The position numbers and the translations under genes were made by a program. This document shows positions 55,802 to 63,235 of a stretch of DNA of 63,235 bases, piece after piece. Source of the stretch: Prosthecobacter sp. GTDB lineage: Bacteria > Verrucomicrobiota > Verrucomicrobiia > Verrucomicrobiales > Verrucomicrobiaceae. Location: assembly GCF_014879935.1 (NCBI RefSeq), contig NZ_JACSRD010000186.1, positions 1-63,235 of the forward strand, written 5' to 3'. Positions within the stretch are counted from its first letter, which is position 1. Each line of letters opens with the position of its first letter. The notes beneath the pieces are model-generated. The model searched no databases. It was given only the letters and a program-made list of their open reading frames with translations, and was not told where the DNA came from.

Positions 55802-56212
55802 TCAGAGGACGTAGCGACGCCATTCGACGCGCTTGAGAGGAGCGAAATTGATGAGGTAGCCGACACGTTTCCCGGTCAGCCGCATGTAATTGAAAAGCTG
55901 GGCATCGTGCTCCGGCAAAAGCTGTGACACAGCCTTCAGCTCGACGACAATTCCATCACAGGCATACAAGTCCGGGACGTAACGCCGCTTCAATTCCCGA
56001 CCCTTGTAGTAAATTGCGATCTCTTGTCTGGAGACGAACATCATGCCCCGCATCTCCAGCTCAACCTCAAGGCTCTCCTGATAGACCTCCTCCGCCAGTC
56101 CACCACCCACTTCATTGTGAACGTCAAACACCGCCGCCATGAGATCAAAGCCCTCCTGCTGAAACGGCCCATCCTCGCTCATCGTGATCTTGTTCTTCTT
56201 ATTAGTGTGCAT
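55802..56212 (-). CDS. GxxExxY protein
   Basis: 136 residues. The family name motif is at Gly38-Glu41-Tyr44 (GGGLAEEVYQESLEVEL), followed by FVSRQEIAIYYKGRELKRRYVPDL, VVELKAVSQLLPEHDAQLFNYMRLTG and GYLINFAPLKRVEWRRYVL, which together give a PD-(D/E)xK-like nuclease core. Alternative start MSEDGPFQQ is ten codons in. Such proteins are found in odd genomic positions in many bacteria; role unknown. Here it is inserted between the DUF1549/DUF1553 gene and its DUF1501 partner, 19 and 24 bases away, on the same strand. Confidence 0.9.
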   Translation of the reverse strand: MHTNKKNKITMSEDGPFQQEGFDLMAAVFDVHNEVGGGLAEEVYQESLEVELEMRGMMFVSRQEIAIYYKGRELKRRYVPDLYACDGIVVELKAVSQLLPEHDAQLFNYMRLTGKRVGYLINFAPLKRVEWRRYVL

Positions 56213-56236
56213 AGTGTCCGATTAGTGGTTCAAAAC

Positions 56237-59200
56237 TCAACGCTTCACCACACAGGCGTCATGGTTCAGCAAAGCTTGGGCGAGAACACCCGCTGCCGCC
56301 GCTTCGGAGACTGGAATTGTGACATCACGCTTGGCATTCCCCGTTTTCAGCAGTTCCTCAGCCTCCTTCGGCACCGCTTTGAAATGGGCAAGCTGCTCCT
56401 GATAAAGCTGGGTGCAAATTTGGACCTCCTTCGCATCCGGTTTGCGGCTGAGGCAGCGCAAGAAGCCGAGTTCGATCATCTTGGGCAGGTCGCCCTTCGC
56501 TTCGAGGTGCAGTTTCTCGCCGAGCACACGGGCGGCTTCGACATACTGCACACCATTGAGTAAAATGAGCGACTGCAACGGCGAGTCGGTGCGTTCACGC
56601 CGGGAAATGCAAACGGCACGTCGTGGTGCGTCGAAGGCCACCATCGCGGGCGGCGGGCTGGTGCGGCGCCAGCTCGTGTAGAGGCTCCGGCGATACACCG
56701 CGTCGCCTGCGCTGGGGCCGATGGGCTTGAACGCCTCGGTCATCTCATACGGATAGACCGGTGCGCCGCCGAGGGTCAGCTTCAGCAATCCAGCGGCGGC
56801 CAGGGCGTTGTCGCGGATCATTTCGGCAGGCAGCCGGAGACGCGGTCCCCGTGCCAGCCACAGGTTTTCGGGATCATCCGTCATCGTCCGCGCATCTGCG
56901 ATGCTGTGCTGGCGATACACACGGCTCATCACGATCTCCTTGAGCAGTGCTTTCACGTCCCAGCCGCTTTGGATGAACTTCATCGCGAGATAATCCAGCA
57001 GCTCGGGATACAACGGACGTTCGCCCTGGCTGCCAAAGTCCTCCGTCGTTTTCACCAGACCGCGTCCGAACAGGCTGTTCCACACACGGTTCACCGTCAC
57101 TCGGGCGGTGAGCGGATGGTCTGACGCCGTCAGCCATCTGGCGAGTCCGAGACGGTTCTTCGGGGCATCCTTCGGGAAGGCTGGGAGCACCGCCGGTGTT
57201 TGCGGACCGGCTTCCTCGGCCCGCTTGTCATACTCGCCCCGAGTGAGCACATACGCCTTCTTCGGCTCTGGGAGCTCCTGCATCACCATGATCTCCTTCT
57301 GGGCATCCTGCAGTGCATGGAGATCGGCCCGGGCTTGGGTCAGTTCCGCCGAAGGACCGCTGGACACAGACAGATCGCGGCCAAACACACGAAAATCATC
57401 GATCAGGCCGCCTTTGAAGCCCCGATCCCGGAAGCGTTCTCCCAGTGCGATGTTATCGCCGCCTCCGCCCTGGATCGTCTTCGTCAAAGCGTCACGAATG
57501 ACTTCCGTCGCGGCCAGTTCGCCATCCACATAGAGGTGAAGTCCGTCCGCACGGCTGCTGCCGTCATAAGTCACGACCACCTGCGTCCATTCATTCACTT
57601 TCAGCGGAGTCTTGGCGCGGATGGAGATCGCATTGCCCGGCCAGAAGTGAATCAAAGACCACTTCAGCCTGCCTTCCTCGATCAATAGCTCGTAACCACG
57701 GCTCGCCGCGTCCGTCCACGCTCGGGAGCGATGAAAAACGACCGCGCGTTCCTTCACATCCGGCGTTTTCAGCCATAGCGACACGCTGAAGGGGGCCTGC
57801 CGTTTGAAATTGCCCAGCGGGGTGTCCACCGCGTCATCGCCGGTGAATTGGATGGCGCTGCCGAGCTTGCCGGGAACCAGCTTGTTCTCGCCTTTCAGAA
57901 CGGCGACGGGGGCAGGCGGAGGCGGCGGCGTTTTGTCATTGGGATCCTTCTTGGGCCGAGGGGGAGGCTCTGGATGCATCGCATCGGCCAGCTTGTTGCC
58001 CTTCAACTCATCAAACGTGAAATGCGCCAGTTGCCCCTCCAGGGATGCGGGCACTCCTGCCCGCAGTTCCAGCGTCTTGCGTGCAGCACTGCCGTGTTTC
58101 TTCTCCAACTGCACCACCTTGTCCTTCAGCGCCGCCATCTTGTCCTTCGTGGGCTGGTCCATCAGCATCATCGCCGGAGTCGGTGGCGATGGCGTGAAGA
58201 ACGAATACAAGCCGGCCTCATCGATGTTCTGCAGCATCGAAAACAGCCCGTAATAGTCCTTCTGCGTGATCGGATCATACTTGTGATCATGGCAGCGGGC
58301 ACACTCGAAGGTCAGACCGAGAAATGCCGTCGCAACGGTCTGCACGCGGTCGGCGACGTATTCGACGCGATACTCCTCCTCCACGCTGCCACCTTCGCTT
58401 TCCTGCTGGTGCAGTCGGTTGAAGGCGGTGGCCATCACCTGCTCGTCAGTTGGGTCCGGCAGCAGATCGCCCGCCAGTTGCCAGGTGATGAACTTGTCAT
58501 AGGGCAGGTTGTCATTGAACGCCTTCACCACCCAGTCCCGCCACGGCCACACTTCGCGTTCGCGATCCACCTGGAAGCCGTAGCTGTCTGCATATCGGGC
58601 GATGTCCAGCCAGTCCACGGCCATGCGTTCGCCGTAATGCGGTGAGGCGAGGAGACGCGTGACGAGATGCTGGATGCTTGATGCTGGATCAAACTGATGC
58701 TCGGTGACAAAGACGGTGACTTCCTCCGGCGTCGGTGGCAGGCCGGTGAGGTCAAAGCTGAGACGGCGGATGAGTGTCTCAGGCGAAGCTTCGGGTTGGA
58801 GGTTCAATCCACGTTCTGCCAGACCAACGCTGACGATTTTGTCGATGCTCTGGCCCTTCGTCGCTTCCGGTTTGAGCGGAATAAATGCCCAGTGCGCCTC
58901 ATACTCCGCGCCTTCGTTGATCCACTGCTTCAAGATGGCAATCTCGGCCGCTGTGAGGTCACCAAGCTTTGATTTGGCCGGAGGCATGTGGTCGTCGGCA
59001 TCCGTGGTCAGAATGCGCTGGATCATCTCGCTCACTTCGGCTTTGCCTGGAACGATGGCCTTGGCTTCAATGGCCGCATCGCGTTCATCCAGCCGCATGT
59101 CGGCCTCACGCTTCTTCGGGTCGGGCCCGTGGCAGAAGAAGCACTTGTCCGACAGGATCGGCCGCACATCGCGATTGAACTTCACCTTGGCGGGAGCCGC

Positions 59201-59257
59201 CGAGAGAGAAGTGGTGAGCGATAACAGGGAAAGAGAGACAAAAAGGCCGCGCGTCAT
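56237..59257 (-). CDS. cytochrome-type DUF1549/LamG/DUF1553 protein (PSCyt1-PSD1)
   Basis: 1,006 residues starting at MTRGLFVSLSLLSL, a signal peptide; the frame continues upstream into the neighbouring gene without a sensible N-terminus. Order: a planctomycete-type cytochrome domain with a c-haem motif CFFCH (39-43) and DDHMPPAK; DUF1549 (about 140-340) with RRLSFDLTGLPPTPEEV, YGERMAVDWLDIARYADS and a second CxxCH motif at 319-323 (CARCHDHKYDPI); a LamG/concanavalin-like insert (about 455-650); and DUF1553 (about 740-980) with DHPLTARVTVNRVWNSLFGRGLV, YRQHS and RTDSPLQSLILLN. Predicted periplasmic or surface haem protein. Confidence 0.93.
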   Translation of the reverse strand: MTRGLFVSLSLLSLTTSLSAAPAKVKFNRDVRPILSDKCFFCHGPDPKKREADMRLDERDAAIEAKAIVPGKAEVSEMIQRILTTDADDHMPPAKSKLGDLTAAEIAILKQWINEGAEYEAHWAFIPLKPEATKGQSIDKIVSVGLAERGLNLQPEASPETLIRRLSFDLTGLPPTPEEVTVFVTEHQFDPASSIQHLVTRLLASPHYGERMAVDWLDIARYADSYGFQVDREREVWPWRDWVVKAFNDNLPYDKFITWQLAGDLLPDPTDEQVMATAFNRLHQQESEGGSVEEEYRVEYVADRVQTVATAFLGLTFECARCHDHKYDPITQKDYYGLFSMLQNIDEAGLYSFFTPSPPTPAMMLMDQPTKDKMAALKDKVVQLEKKHGSAARKTLELRAGVPASLEGQLAHFTFDELKGNKLADAMHPEPPPRPKKDPNDKTPPPPPAPVAVLKGENKLVPGKLGSAIQFTGDDAVDTPLGNFKRQAPFSVSLWLKTPDVKERAVVFHRSRAWTDAASRGYELLIEEGRLKWSLIHFWPGNAISIRAKTPLKVNEWTQVVVTYDGSSRADGLHLYVDGELAATEVIRDALTKTIQGGGGDNIALGERFRDRGFKGGLIDDFRVFGRDLSVSSGPSAELTQARADLHALQDAQKEIMVMQELPEPKKAYVLTRGEYDKRAEEAGPQTPAVLPAFPKDAPKNRLGLARWLTASDHPLTARVTVNRVWNSLFGRGLVKTTEDFGSQGERPLYPELLDYLAMKFIQSGWDVKALLKEIVMSRVYRQHSIADARTMTDDPENLWLARGPRLRLPAEMIRDNALAAAGLLKLTLGGAPVYPYEMTEAFKPIGPSAGDAVYRRSLYTSWRRTSPPPAMVAFDAPRRAVCISRRERTDSPLQSLILLNGVQYVEAARVLGEKLHLEAKGDLPKMIELGFLRCLSRKPDAKEVQICTQLYQEQLAHFKAVPKEAEELLKTGNAKRDVTIPVSEAAAAGVLAQALLNHDACVVKR

Positions 59258-59271
59258 GGCTTCAGAGTATC

Positions 59272-60693
59272 TCACGCAAACACCTGCTTCACCACCTTCG
59301 GATTCTCCACGCCTGTGAGGCGCTGATCGAGGCCCTGGAACTTGAAGGTGAGCCGTTCGTGATCGAGTCCGGCCGCGGCGAGGATCGTGGCGTGCAGATC
59401 GTGCACGCTGACTTTGTCGATGGCCGCTTTGAAGCCGATTTCGTCGCTCTCGCCGTGATGGTAGCCGCCTTTCACGCCGCCGCCGCACATCCAGACGGTG
59501 AAGGCATGCGGATTGTGGTCGCGACCGGGTTGCGCGCCTTTTTGTGCGATGGGCAGACGGCCAAACTCGCCGCCCCAAATGATCAGCGTCTGATCGAGCA
59601 GCCCGCGCTGCTCCAGATCGCTGATGAGCGCGGCCACGGGCTGGTCGCTTTCCGCCGCGAAGCCGCTGTGATTGCCAAGGATGTCCTTGTGGCCGTCCCA
59701 GCTCTGCTGGTTCTCCATGCCGCCGCTGTAGATCTGGATGAAGCGCACGCCGCGCTCCACCATTCGCCGCGCAGTGAGGCACTGCTTCGCAAAGTGGCCG
59801 CAGTGCTTCTCATGCACGCCGTAGAGCTTTTGGATGTGCTCCGGCTCGTCCTTGAGCGCAAAAGCCTCCGGCGCAGCGGTTTGCATGCGGTAAGCCAGCT
59901 CAAAGCTTTCGATGCGGGCGTTGAGTTCGCTCTCGATGGCCGATCCAGCGAGCGATTGACGATTTAGTCGCGCCATGAGGTCGAGCTGCGCACGCTGACG
60001 CTGCGGCGTGAGCGAGGCAGGCACGGCGAGGTTGTCGATCGGTGCACCGGTCGGCTTCAGCCACGTGCCTTGATACACACTCGGCAAAAAGCCCGCACCC
60101 CAGTTTGCCGCGCTGCCTTTGGGCAGACCGCGATTCATTGGATCGCTCATCACCACAAAGCTGGGCAGCGAATCGCTCTCACTGCCGAGACCGTAGTTCA
60201 CCCACGAGCCCACGCACGGGTAGCCCATGCGCGTGGTGCCGGTGTTCATCATGAAAAGCGCGGGCGAGTGGTTGTTCGAGCCCGTCCAGCAACTGTGGAT
60301 GAAGCACATCTTATCGACATGCATCGCCGTTTTGGGAAACAGGTCGCTGCACCACGTGCCGCTTGCGCCGTATTGCTTGAAACCGAAGGGCGACTTCATC
60401 AAACCGCCCACGGAACCGGGAAAGAAGCCTGTTTTCGGATCAAAACCTTCGAGCGTCTGCCCATCGCGCTTCGCGAGTTCCGGCTTGTAATCCCAAGTAT
60501 CGACCTGCGATGGCCCGCCGTTCGTGAAGATCCAGATGATCGACTTCGCCTTGCCACCGACCTGCATCGGCACCTTCGGCGCGAAAGGATTCTTCGCCGC
60601 CTCCAGCATCGAAGCGAAGGCCAGCATGCCAAAACCACCGCCCGCACGGGCAAGCATGTCACGACGGGAATAACCAAGTTTCGTGTCTTTCAT
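59272..60693 (-). CDS. Tat-exported DUF1501 protein
   Basis: 473 residues with a clear twin-arginine signal (YSRRDMLARAGGGFGMLAF). Motifs: SIIWIFTNGGPSQVDTWDYKP, CFIHSCWTGSNNHSPALFMMNTG, ARRMVERGVRFIQIYSGG, DQTLIIWGGEFGRLPIAQKG, RDHNPHAFTVWMCGGGVKGG and DLHATILAAAGLDHERLTFKFQGLDQRLTGVE. The DUF1549/DUF1553 gene follows 14 bases downstream, the standard pairing. The start is 28 bases from... the vapC remnant region lies upstream, so its promoter is in 60694-60800. This copy and the 54310 copy flank the same partner. Confidence 0.94.
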   Translation of the reverse strand: MKDTKLGYSRRDMLARAGGGFGMLAFASMLEAAKNPFAPKVPMQVGGKAKSIIWIFTNGGPSQVDTWDYKPELAKRDGQTLEGFDPKTGFFPGSVGGLMKSPFGFKQYGASGTWCSDLFPKTAMHVDKMCFIHSCWTGSNNHSPALFMMNTGTTRMGYPCVGSWVNYGLGSESDSLPSFVVMSDPMNRGLPKGSAANWGAGFLPSVYQGTWLKPTGAPIDNLAVPASLTPQRQRAQLDLMARLNRQSLAGSAIESELNARIESFELAYRMQTAAPEAFALKDEPEHIQKLYGVHEKHCGHFAKQCLTARRMVERGVRFIQIYSGGMENQQSWDGHKDILGNHSGFAAESDQPVAALISDLEQRGLLDQTLIIWGGEFGRLPIAQKGAQPGRDHNPHAFTVWMCGGGVKGGYHHGESDEIGFKAAIDKVSVHDLHATILAAAGLDHERLTFKFQGLDQRLTGVENPKVVKQVFA

Positions 60694-60804
60694 GCGGCTC
60701 TATACGCCGCGCCGCTGTGTGTCATCGTGCGAAACTTGTGTCCGATCCTGCGAGCCAGTCAGATCGTCCAATCTTCCACAACCAGACCTGGTACACGCCG
60801 GAAC

Positions 60805-60894
60805 TCATGGCGTGGCGTGCAGCCGTTGCATGACCTTGGCTGACTTGCCTCGCAGGCAAAAGACGATGGTGTTGGTGTCGAGGCAGTAGGCCAT
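60805..60894 (-). pseudogene. VapC-type PIN toxin, N-terminal remnant
   Basis: Only 29 residues survive: MAYCLDTNTIVFCLRGKSAK then VMQRLHATP and a stop. The YCLDTNTIVFCLRG stretch, with its first catalytic Asp, is the start of a PIN domain. After the stop no frame continues into PIN sequence and the DUF1501 gene begins within about 110 bases. It lies 14 bases after an antitoxin gene in the standard VapBC order. Probably broken by a deletion or rearrangement. Confidence 0.7.
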
Positions 60895-60908
60895 GAAATG
60901 CCTCCGGG

Positions 60909-61157
60909 TTATTCCAGTTCCAGGGCTGCCAAGGGTTTTGCGTCGCTCCGGCTCGGTGCTGCGAAGGTGTCGTCCTCGATGCTGGCAAACAGCCGCAGCC
61001 ATCCAGGCGGATACCCATTGGCCTCGGCCTTGGTCTCCATCGCCGCGATTCGCAGCCTCTCCCTCGCCCATGCCGCCACAGGCTTGTGCTCAAGACGCGC
61101 GGATTCCTCCAGCGAGTGCGCCAGATAGCTGTCGAGTTCCAGAGTCAGGGTGGACAT
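60909..61157 (-). CDS. VapB-like antitoxin
   Basis: 82 residues. A strand/helix N-terminus (STLTLELDSYLAHSLEESARLEHKPVAAW) looks like a ribbon-helix-helix DNA-binding module, followed by a toxin-wrapping tail (GYPPGWLRLFASIEDDTFA, then ALELE). It appears intact while its toxin partner downstream is truncated. Such antitoxins repress their own operon. Family call is by pattern. Confidence 0.65.
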   Translation of the reverse strand: MSTLTLELDSYLAHSLEESARLEHKPVAAWARERLRIAAMETKAEANGYPPGWLRLFASIEDDTFAAPSRSDAKPLAALELE

Positions 61158-61218
61158 GCGGGAACTTGTAAATCACAGCCCCCTCGTTGCCAAGGGCGCG
61201 TTCGCGGCGGCGGCGGGT

Positions 61219-61409
61219 GAAAGTGGCTTCGGCTTTAGCACAATCATCCATGCCACGGATGCAGCTCCTGCGGAGCCGCGAAGCGAACCCGCAGCCACTT
61301 TGAGAGGGGCGGCAGAAAGAGAAAGCCAGGGGTCCCCTTTTGCTGCCATCCCTGCGTTGGGTCGGCCCCATCAGCCACCCGAGCCAGCGGATGATCCGGC
61401 GGCAGCGCG
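61219..61409. repeat. ~190-bp direct repeat, copy 1
   Basis: 191 bases that recur at 62173-62364 in the same orientation with well over 85% identity by eye, including identical runs such as GAAGCGAACCCGCAGCCACT (allowing for position) and TGCTGCCATCCCTGCGTTGG. The left end carries an outer inverted repeat AAAGTGGCT / AGCCACTTT about 80 bases apart. The short frames across it look non-coding. The element has no transposase. Confidence 0.85.
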
Positions 61410-61456
61410 TCACTGGCCAACCATTTTTCCCGTGTCCATCATGCCCCAGGTCGTTT

Positions 61457-61927
61457 CTAGTTCCGCTCCGCCAGCCACCACGTTCTAAATGCACGCAGGC
61501 GATCCAACGACTCGCGGTCTTTGGCGCGGTTGGCGGCTTGTTTGCTCGCGATGATGTCGTCGATGTGACAAACAGGGAAGCCCTCCATCATCACCCGACG
61601 ACTCCAGGCATCCGAGAAGCGCTCGATGCCGTCCGGCGCAAAGATGAGATCAAGGTCGAAGGGGCCGTTCTTGAGCTGGATGAAGTCTTTTCCGCGCACG
61701 ACCTCAGCCGCTTCGGCCTCTGTCAGTTCAAACCCCAGCTCGCGCAGTGCTGCCACCATCGCCTTGCCATTCGCCTCGCTTTTTTCCGGGTAAAGGTCGG
61801 CATCCTGCGTGGTGTCCGGGTAGCCGAGCAGGATCGCGGCGGACTTGCCGAGGAAAAGATAGCGCACACCATGCTTGGCGAACGCCTCACGAATCTCCTC
61901 CGCCTGACGGTATTCAAACGCGGCCAT
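61457..61927 (-). CDS. nucleotidyltransferase (AbiEii/DUF6036-like)
   Basis: 156 residues from MAAFEYRQAEEIREAFAKHG. Nucleotidyltransferase-type segments: YLFLGKSAAILLGYPDTTQDADLY (Gly-Ser-like loop GKS, then Asp pair), LRELGFELTEAEAAEVV, GPFDLDLIFAPDGI with the third Asp, and GFPVCHIDDIIASKQAANRAKDRESLDRL. This layout is shared by AbiEii-type toxins and DUF6036 proteins of type IV-like toxin-antitoxin pairs. Its start overlaps the partner gene by 14 bases. Toxic activity is inferred. Confidence 0.75.
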   Translation of the reverse strand: MAAFEYRQAEEIREAFAKHGVRYLFLGKSAAILLGYPDTTQDADLYPEKSEANGKAMVAALRELGFELTEAEAAEVVRGKDFIQLKNGPFDLDLIFAPDGIERFSDAWSRRVMMEGFPVCHIDDIIASKQAANRAKDRESLDRLRAFRTWWLAERN

Positions 61928-62132
61928 AACCGAGCCAGGAGGGAAGGGCGGTTTCACACCAGGCGCGGTAGTCTTGCATGGTGTCAAAGGAGCGGAACCG
62001 GGCGTCATCCAGCACCGGCTTGTGCGTCTTGATGAAGGCATAGCGCCACCGCTGCTTCAGCGGACGCCGCGCCGCCGCCTCAAACTCCGCCTGCCAGTCG
62101 GTGGGAATGGGTTTGGTGGTGGAAGTATTCAC
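61914..62132 (-). CDS. small partner protein of the nucleotidyltransferase
   Basis: 72 residues, MNTSTTKPIPTDWQAEFEAA to WLGYGRV; helical, with KQRWRYAFIKTHKPVLDDARF and QDYRAWCETALPSWL. The gene is the first of a two-gene overlap, as antitoxins usually are. No DNA-binding motif is obvious. Probable antitoxin or accessory subunit by position. Confidence 0.6.
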   Translation of the reverse strand: MNTSTTKPIPTDWQAEFEAAARRPLKQRWRYAFIKTHKPVLDDARFRSFDTMQDYRAWCETALPSWLGYGRV

Positions 62133-62172
62133 GAGAGGATGATTGACCCGTGAGCTGGAAAGCGCAACGGCA

Positions 62173-62364
62173 GAAAAGTGGCTTCGGCTTCAGCCGAATC
62201 ATCCATGCCACGGATGCAGCTCCTGCGAAGCCGCGAAGCGAACCCGCAGCCACTTTTGGAGAGGCGGCAGAATGAGAATGCCAGGGTTCCCCTTTTGCTG
62301 CCATCCCTGCGTTGGGTCGGCCCCATCAGCCACCCGAGCCTGCGGATGATCCGGCGGCAGCGCG
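62173..62364. repeat. ~190-bp direct repeat, copy 2
   Basis: Second copy of the 61219-61409 repeat, same orientation, with small substitutions and one-base indels. This copy retains a perfect hairpin TTCGGCTTCAGCCGAA near its left end that is degenerate in copy 1, and the ATCC/GGAT mini-hairpin. Together the copies bracket the nucleotidyltransferase pair. Confidence 0.85.
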
Positions 62365-62387
62365 GCCTCTGGACCGGCGGCACCTCG

Positions 62388-62583
62388 CTTTCCCATCCAG
62401 GCGCTGGATTCCTCGGCTCCCATGCCTCGTGTCAGCTCGTTGCCGGGCTTGGCAAAGTAGTCATGAGCTTTAGCTCGTGAATGGCAGGCAAGGTCATTCG
62501 GCGCTGGTGAGCTACTAATCTGTCACGGTGCGAGCTAAAGCTCAGCACTACTTTCCCACCCAGGCGTTGGATTCCGCAGCTCC
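62388..62583. repeat. palindromic REP/MITE-like element within 33-bp direct repeats
   Basis: Two 24-base arms, 62454-62477 and 62531-62554, are inverted repeats with 22 of 24 positions pairing (core TGAGCTTTAGCTCG / CGAGCTAAAGCTCA, ends AAAGTAGT / ACTACTTT), separated by 53 bases. A direct repeat, 62388-62420 and 62551-62583 (29 of 33 identical, CTTTCCCAYCCAGGCG...), lies on either side. No coding sequence is seen. Resembles a non-autonomous mobile or REP-type element. Confidence 0.7.
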
Positions 62584-63235
62584 TTATCTTCCATTGTGAC
62601 CACGTTCTGAATAAGTTGACCGGTTGGGGGTTGCGCCATTGTGAAACCCACGCAGAACCTCCATGTTTGCACCCGGTAGGAGATGCCTCAAAGGTCCGAA
62701 GCCAAAGTTCTTCATTACGATGCCCGGGAATTGCAGAGCCGTTTCAGGTGCAGAAATATACCAGCGCGAAACTCCCGGAATACTATTGTCATGACCGAGT
62801 GTTTGACCGGCCTCAAAAACGCCGCCATCACCCCATACGCCCTGCTTGTGAACTAGACTAATAGCCGTGCCTAACAGACCCGGACGCCCTTCGCCCTTCA
62901 TGCTGTTCCCTATCAAACCACCGAAGCTTTTGTCGTTGGTGCCAAATGCACTCGGATTCTCTTGAACCCAAACCATCACGCTGTCCGACACTTGCGCTGC
63001 AATCCATATCGGAACTGCCACCGGCAGATTGGCGACGAATCCGACAAAGTGGGTCAGGTCATTCATGCTGGCATCCACTGGGGTTGCCAAGGAATTGGCT
63101 TCAGTGTGGCTTGTTTCTCCTATCATAGCTCTCATGGCTCCAGTGAGCGCTCCATTGGCAAATTTTCCGAGTCTTCGCTGTCCTGAGTGGGTATCGAAGG
63201 TAGCAGCGGCGAAAGCGGAGTGGTAGGAAGAGGGA
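62584..63235 (-). CDS. C-terminal part of a large, possibly RHS-type protein (runs off window)
   Basis: The frame is open from the window edge to the stop at 62584, giving at least 216 residues; an internal Met at 63135 is not a convincing start because coding similarity continues upstream (YHSAFAAATFDTHSGQ, GKFANGALTGAMRAM). The GxFANGALTGAM-type segment resembles the transition between the RHS core and variable C-terminal region in polymorphic toxins. The last ~150 residues (PVAVPIWIAAQVSDSVMVWV, GVWGDGGVFEAGQTLGHDNS) match no toxin I recognise. Family assignment is tentative. Confidence 0.5.
   Translation of the reverse strand, partial: PSSYHSAFAAATFDTHSGQRRLGKFANGALTGAMRAMIGETSHTEANSLATPVDASMNDLTHFVGFVANLPVAVPIWIAAQVSDSVMVWVQENPSAFGTNDKSFGGLIGNSMKGEGRPGLLGTAISLVHKQGVWGDGGVFEAGQTLGHDNSIPGVSRWYISAPETALQFPGIVMKNFGFGPLRHLLPGANMEVLRGFHNGATPNRSTYSERGHNGR

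Noticed and set aside
61219..62364. Insertion sequence bounded by the 190-bp repeats
   Set aside because: No transposase between or within the repeats, and repeats are direct and structured, not terminal inverted repeats of an IS.

Overview
The window is GC-rich bacterial chromosome, most plausibly from the Verrucomicrobiota (Verrucomicrobiaceae, Prosthecobacter-like). The inference rests on gene content: three Tat-exported DUF1501 proteins, a large cytochrome-bearing DUF1549/DUF1553 protein, an exosortase/PEP-CTERM locus, a SWIB-domain protein, LPS synthesis (KdsB) and outer-membrane proteins. No rRNA, tRNA, CRISPR array or transposase gene was seen. Nearly all starts lack a Shine-Dalgarno sequence and many follow pyrimidine-rich leaders.

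Layout. 1-17519: a co-directional envelope operon with the end of a TonB-like protein, a porin, a coiled-coil periplasmic protein, a parvulin-type chaperone, a 3,911-residue filamentous-haemagglutinin exoprotein (TpsA, DUF3739 type) and a membrane-anchored TPR protein; no TpsB partner is present. 17535-19480: a convergent PhoB/PhoR-like two-component pair preceded by a Pho-box-like direct repeat. 19517-22393: small membrane proteins, a zinc alcohol dehydrogenase and an SDR. 22424-28127: a PEP-CTERM/exosortase locus (TPR protein, exosortase-EpsI fusion, one PEP-CTERM substrate, an atypical LuxR regulator) and a divergent NarL-type response regulator. Three 14-bp palindromes TAAG-N6-CTTA lie upstream of three of these genes. 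28215-40688: CutA, a PAS histidine kinase, SWIB protein, kdsB, pyrG, a BI-1 family protein, ftsB-eno, a lone DUF1501 protein, mutL, an IscA-like protein and a single-pass membrane protein. 41014-49773: a membrane histidine kinase, a Ser/Thr kinase with duplicated PEGA/FGE-like modules, a HemW-like radical SAM enzyme overlapping a chorismate-lyase-like gene, and two secreted proteins. 49773-54233: phoH, pgpH-like and ybeY, then hisB-hisH on the other strand. 54310-60693: DUF1501, GxxExxY protein, DUF1549/LamG/DUF1553 and a second DUF1501. 60805-63235: a plastic accessory region with a broken VapC behind an intact antitoxin, a nucleotidyltransferase/partner pair between two ~190-bp direct repeats, a palindromic REP/MITE-like element inside 33-bp direct repeats, and the C-terminal end of a large, possibly RHS-type, protein that runs off the window.

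The most interesting candidate system is the PEP-CTERM/exosortase locus with its shared TAAG-N6-CTTA element and two adjacent LuxR-type regulators, one with Glu in place of the phospho-acceptor Asp. Second come the DUF3739 exoprotein beside a PhoBR-like pair and the repeat-flanked toxin-antitoxin-like cassette at the right end.
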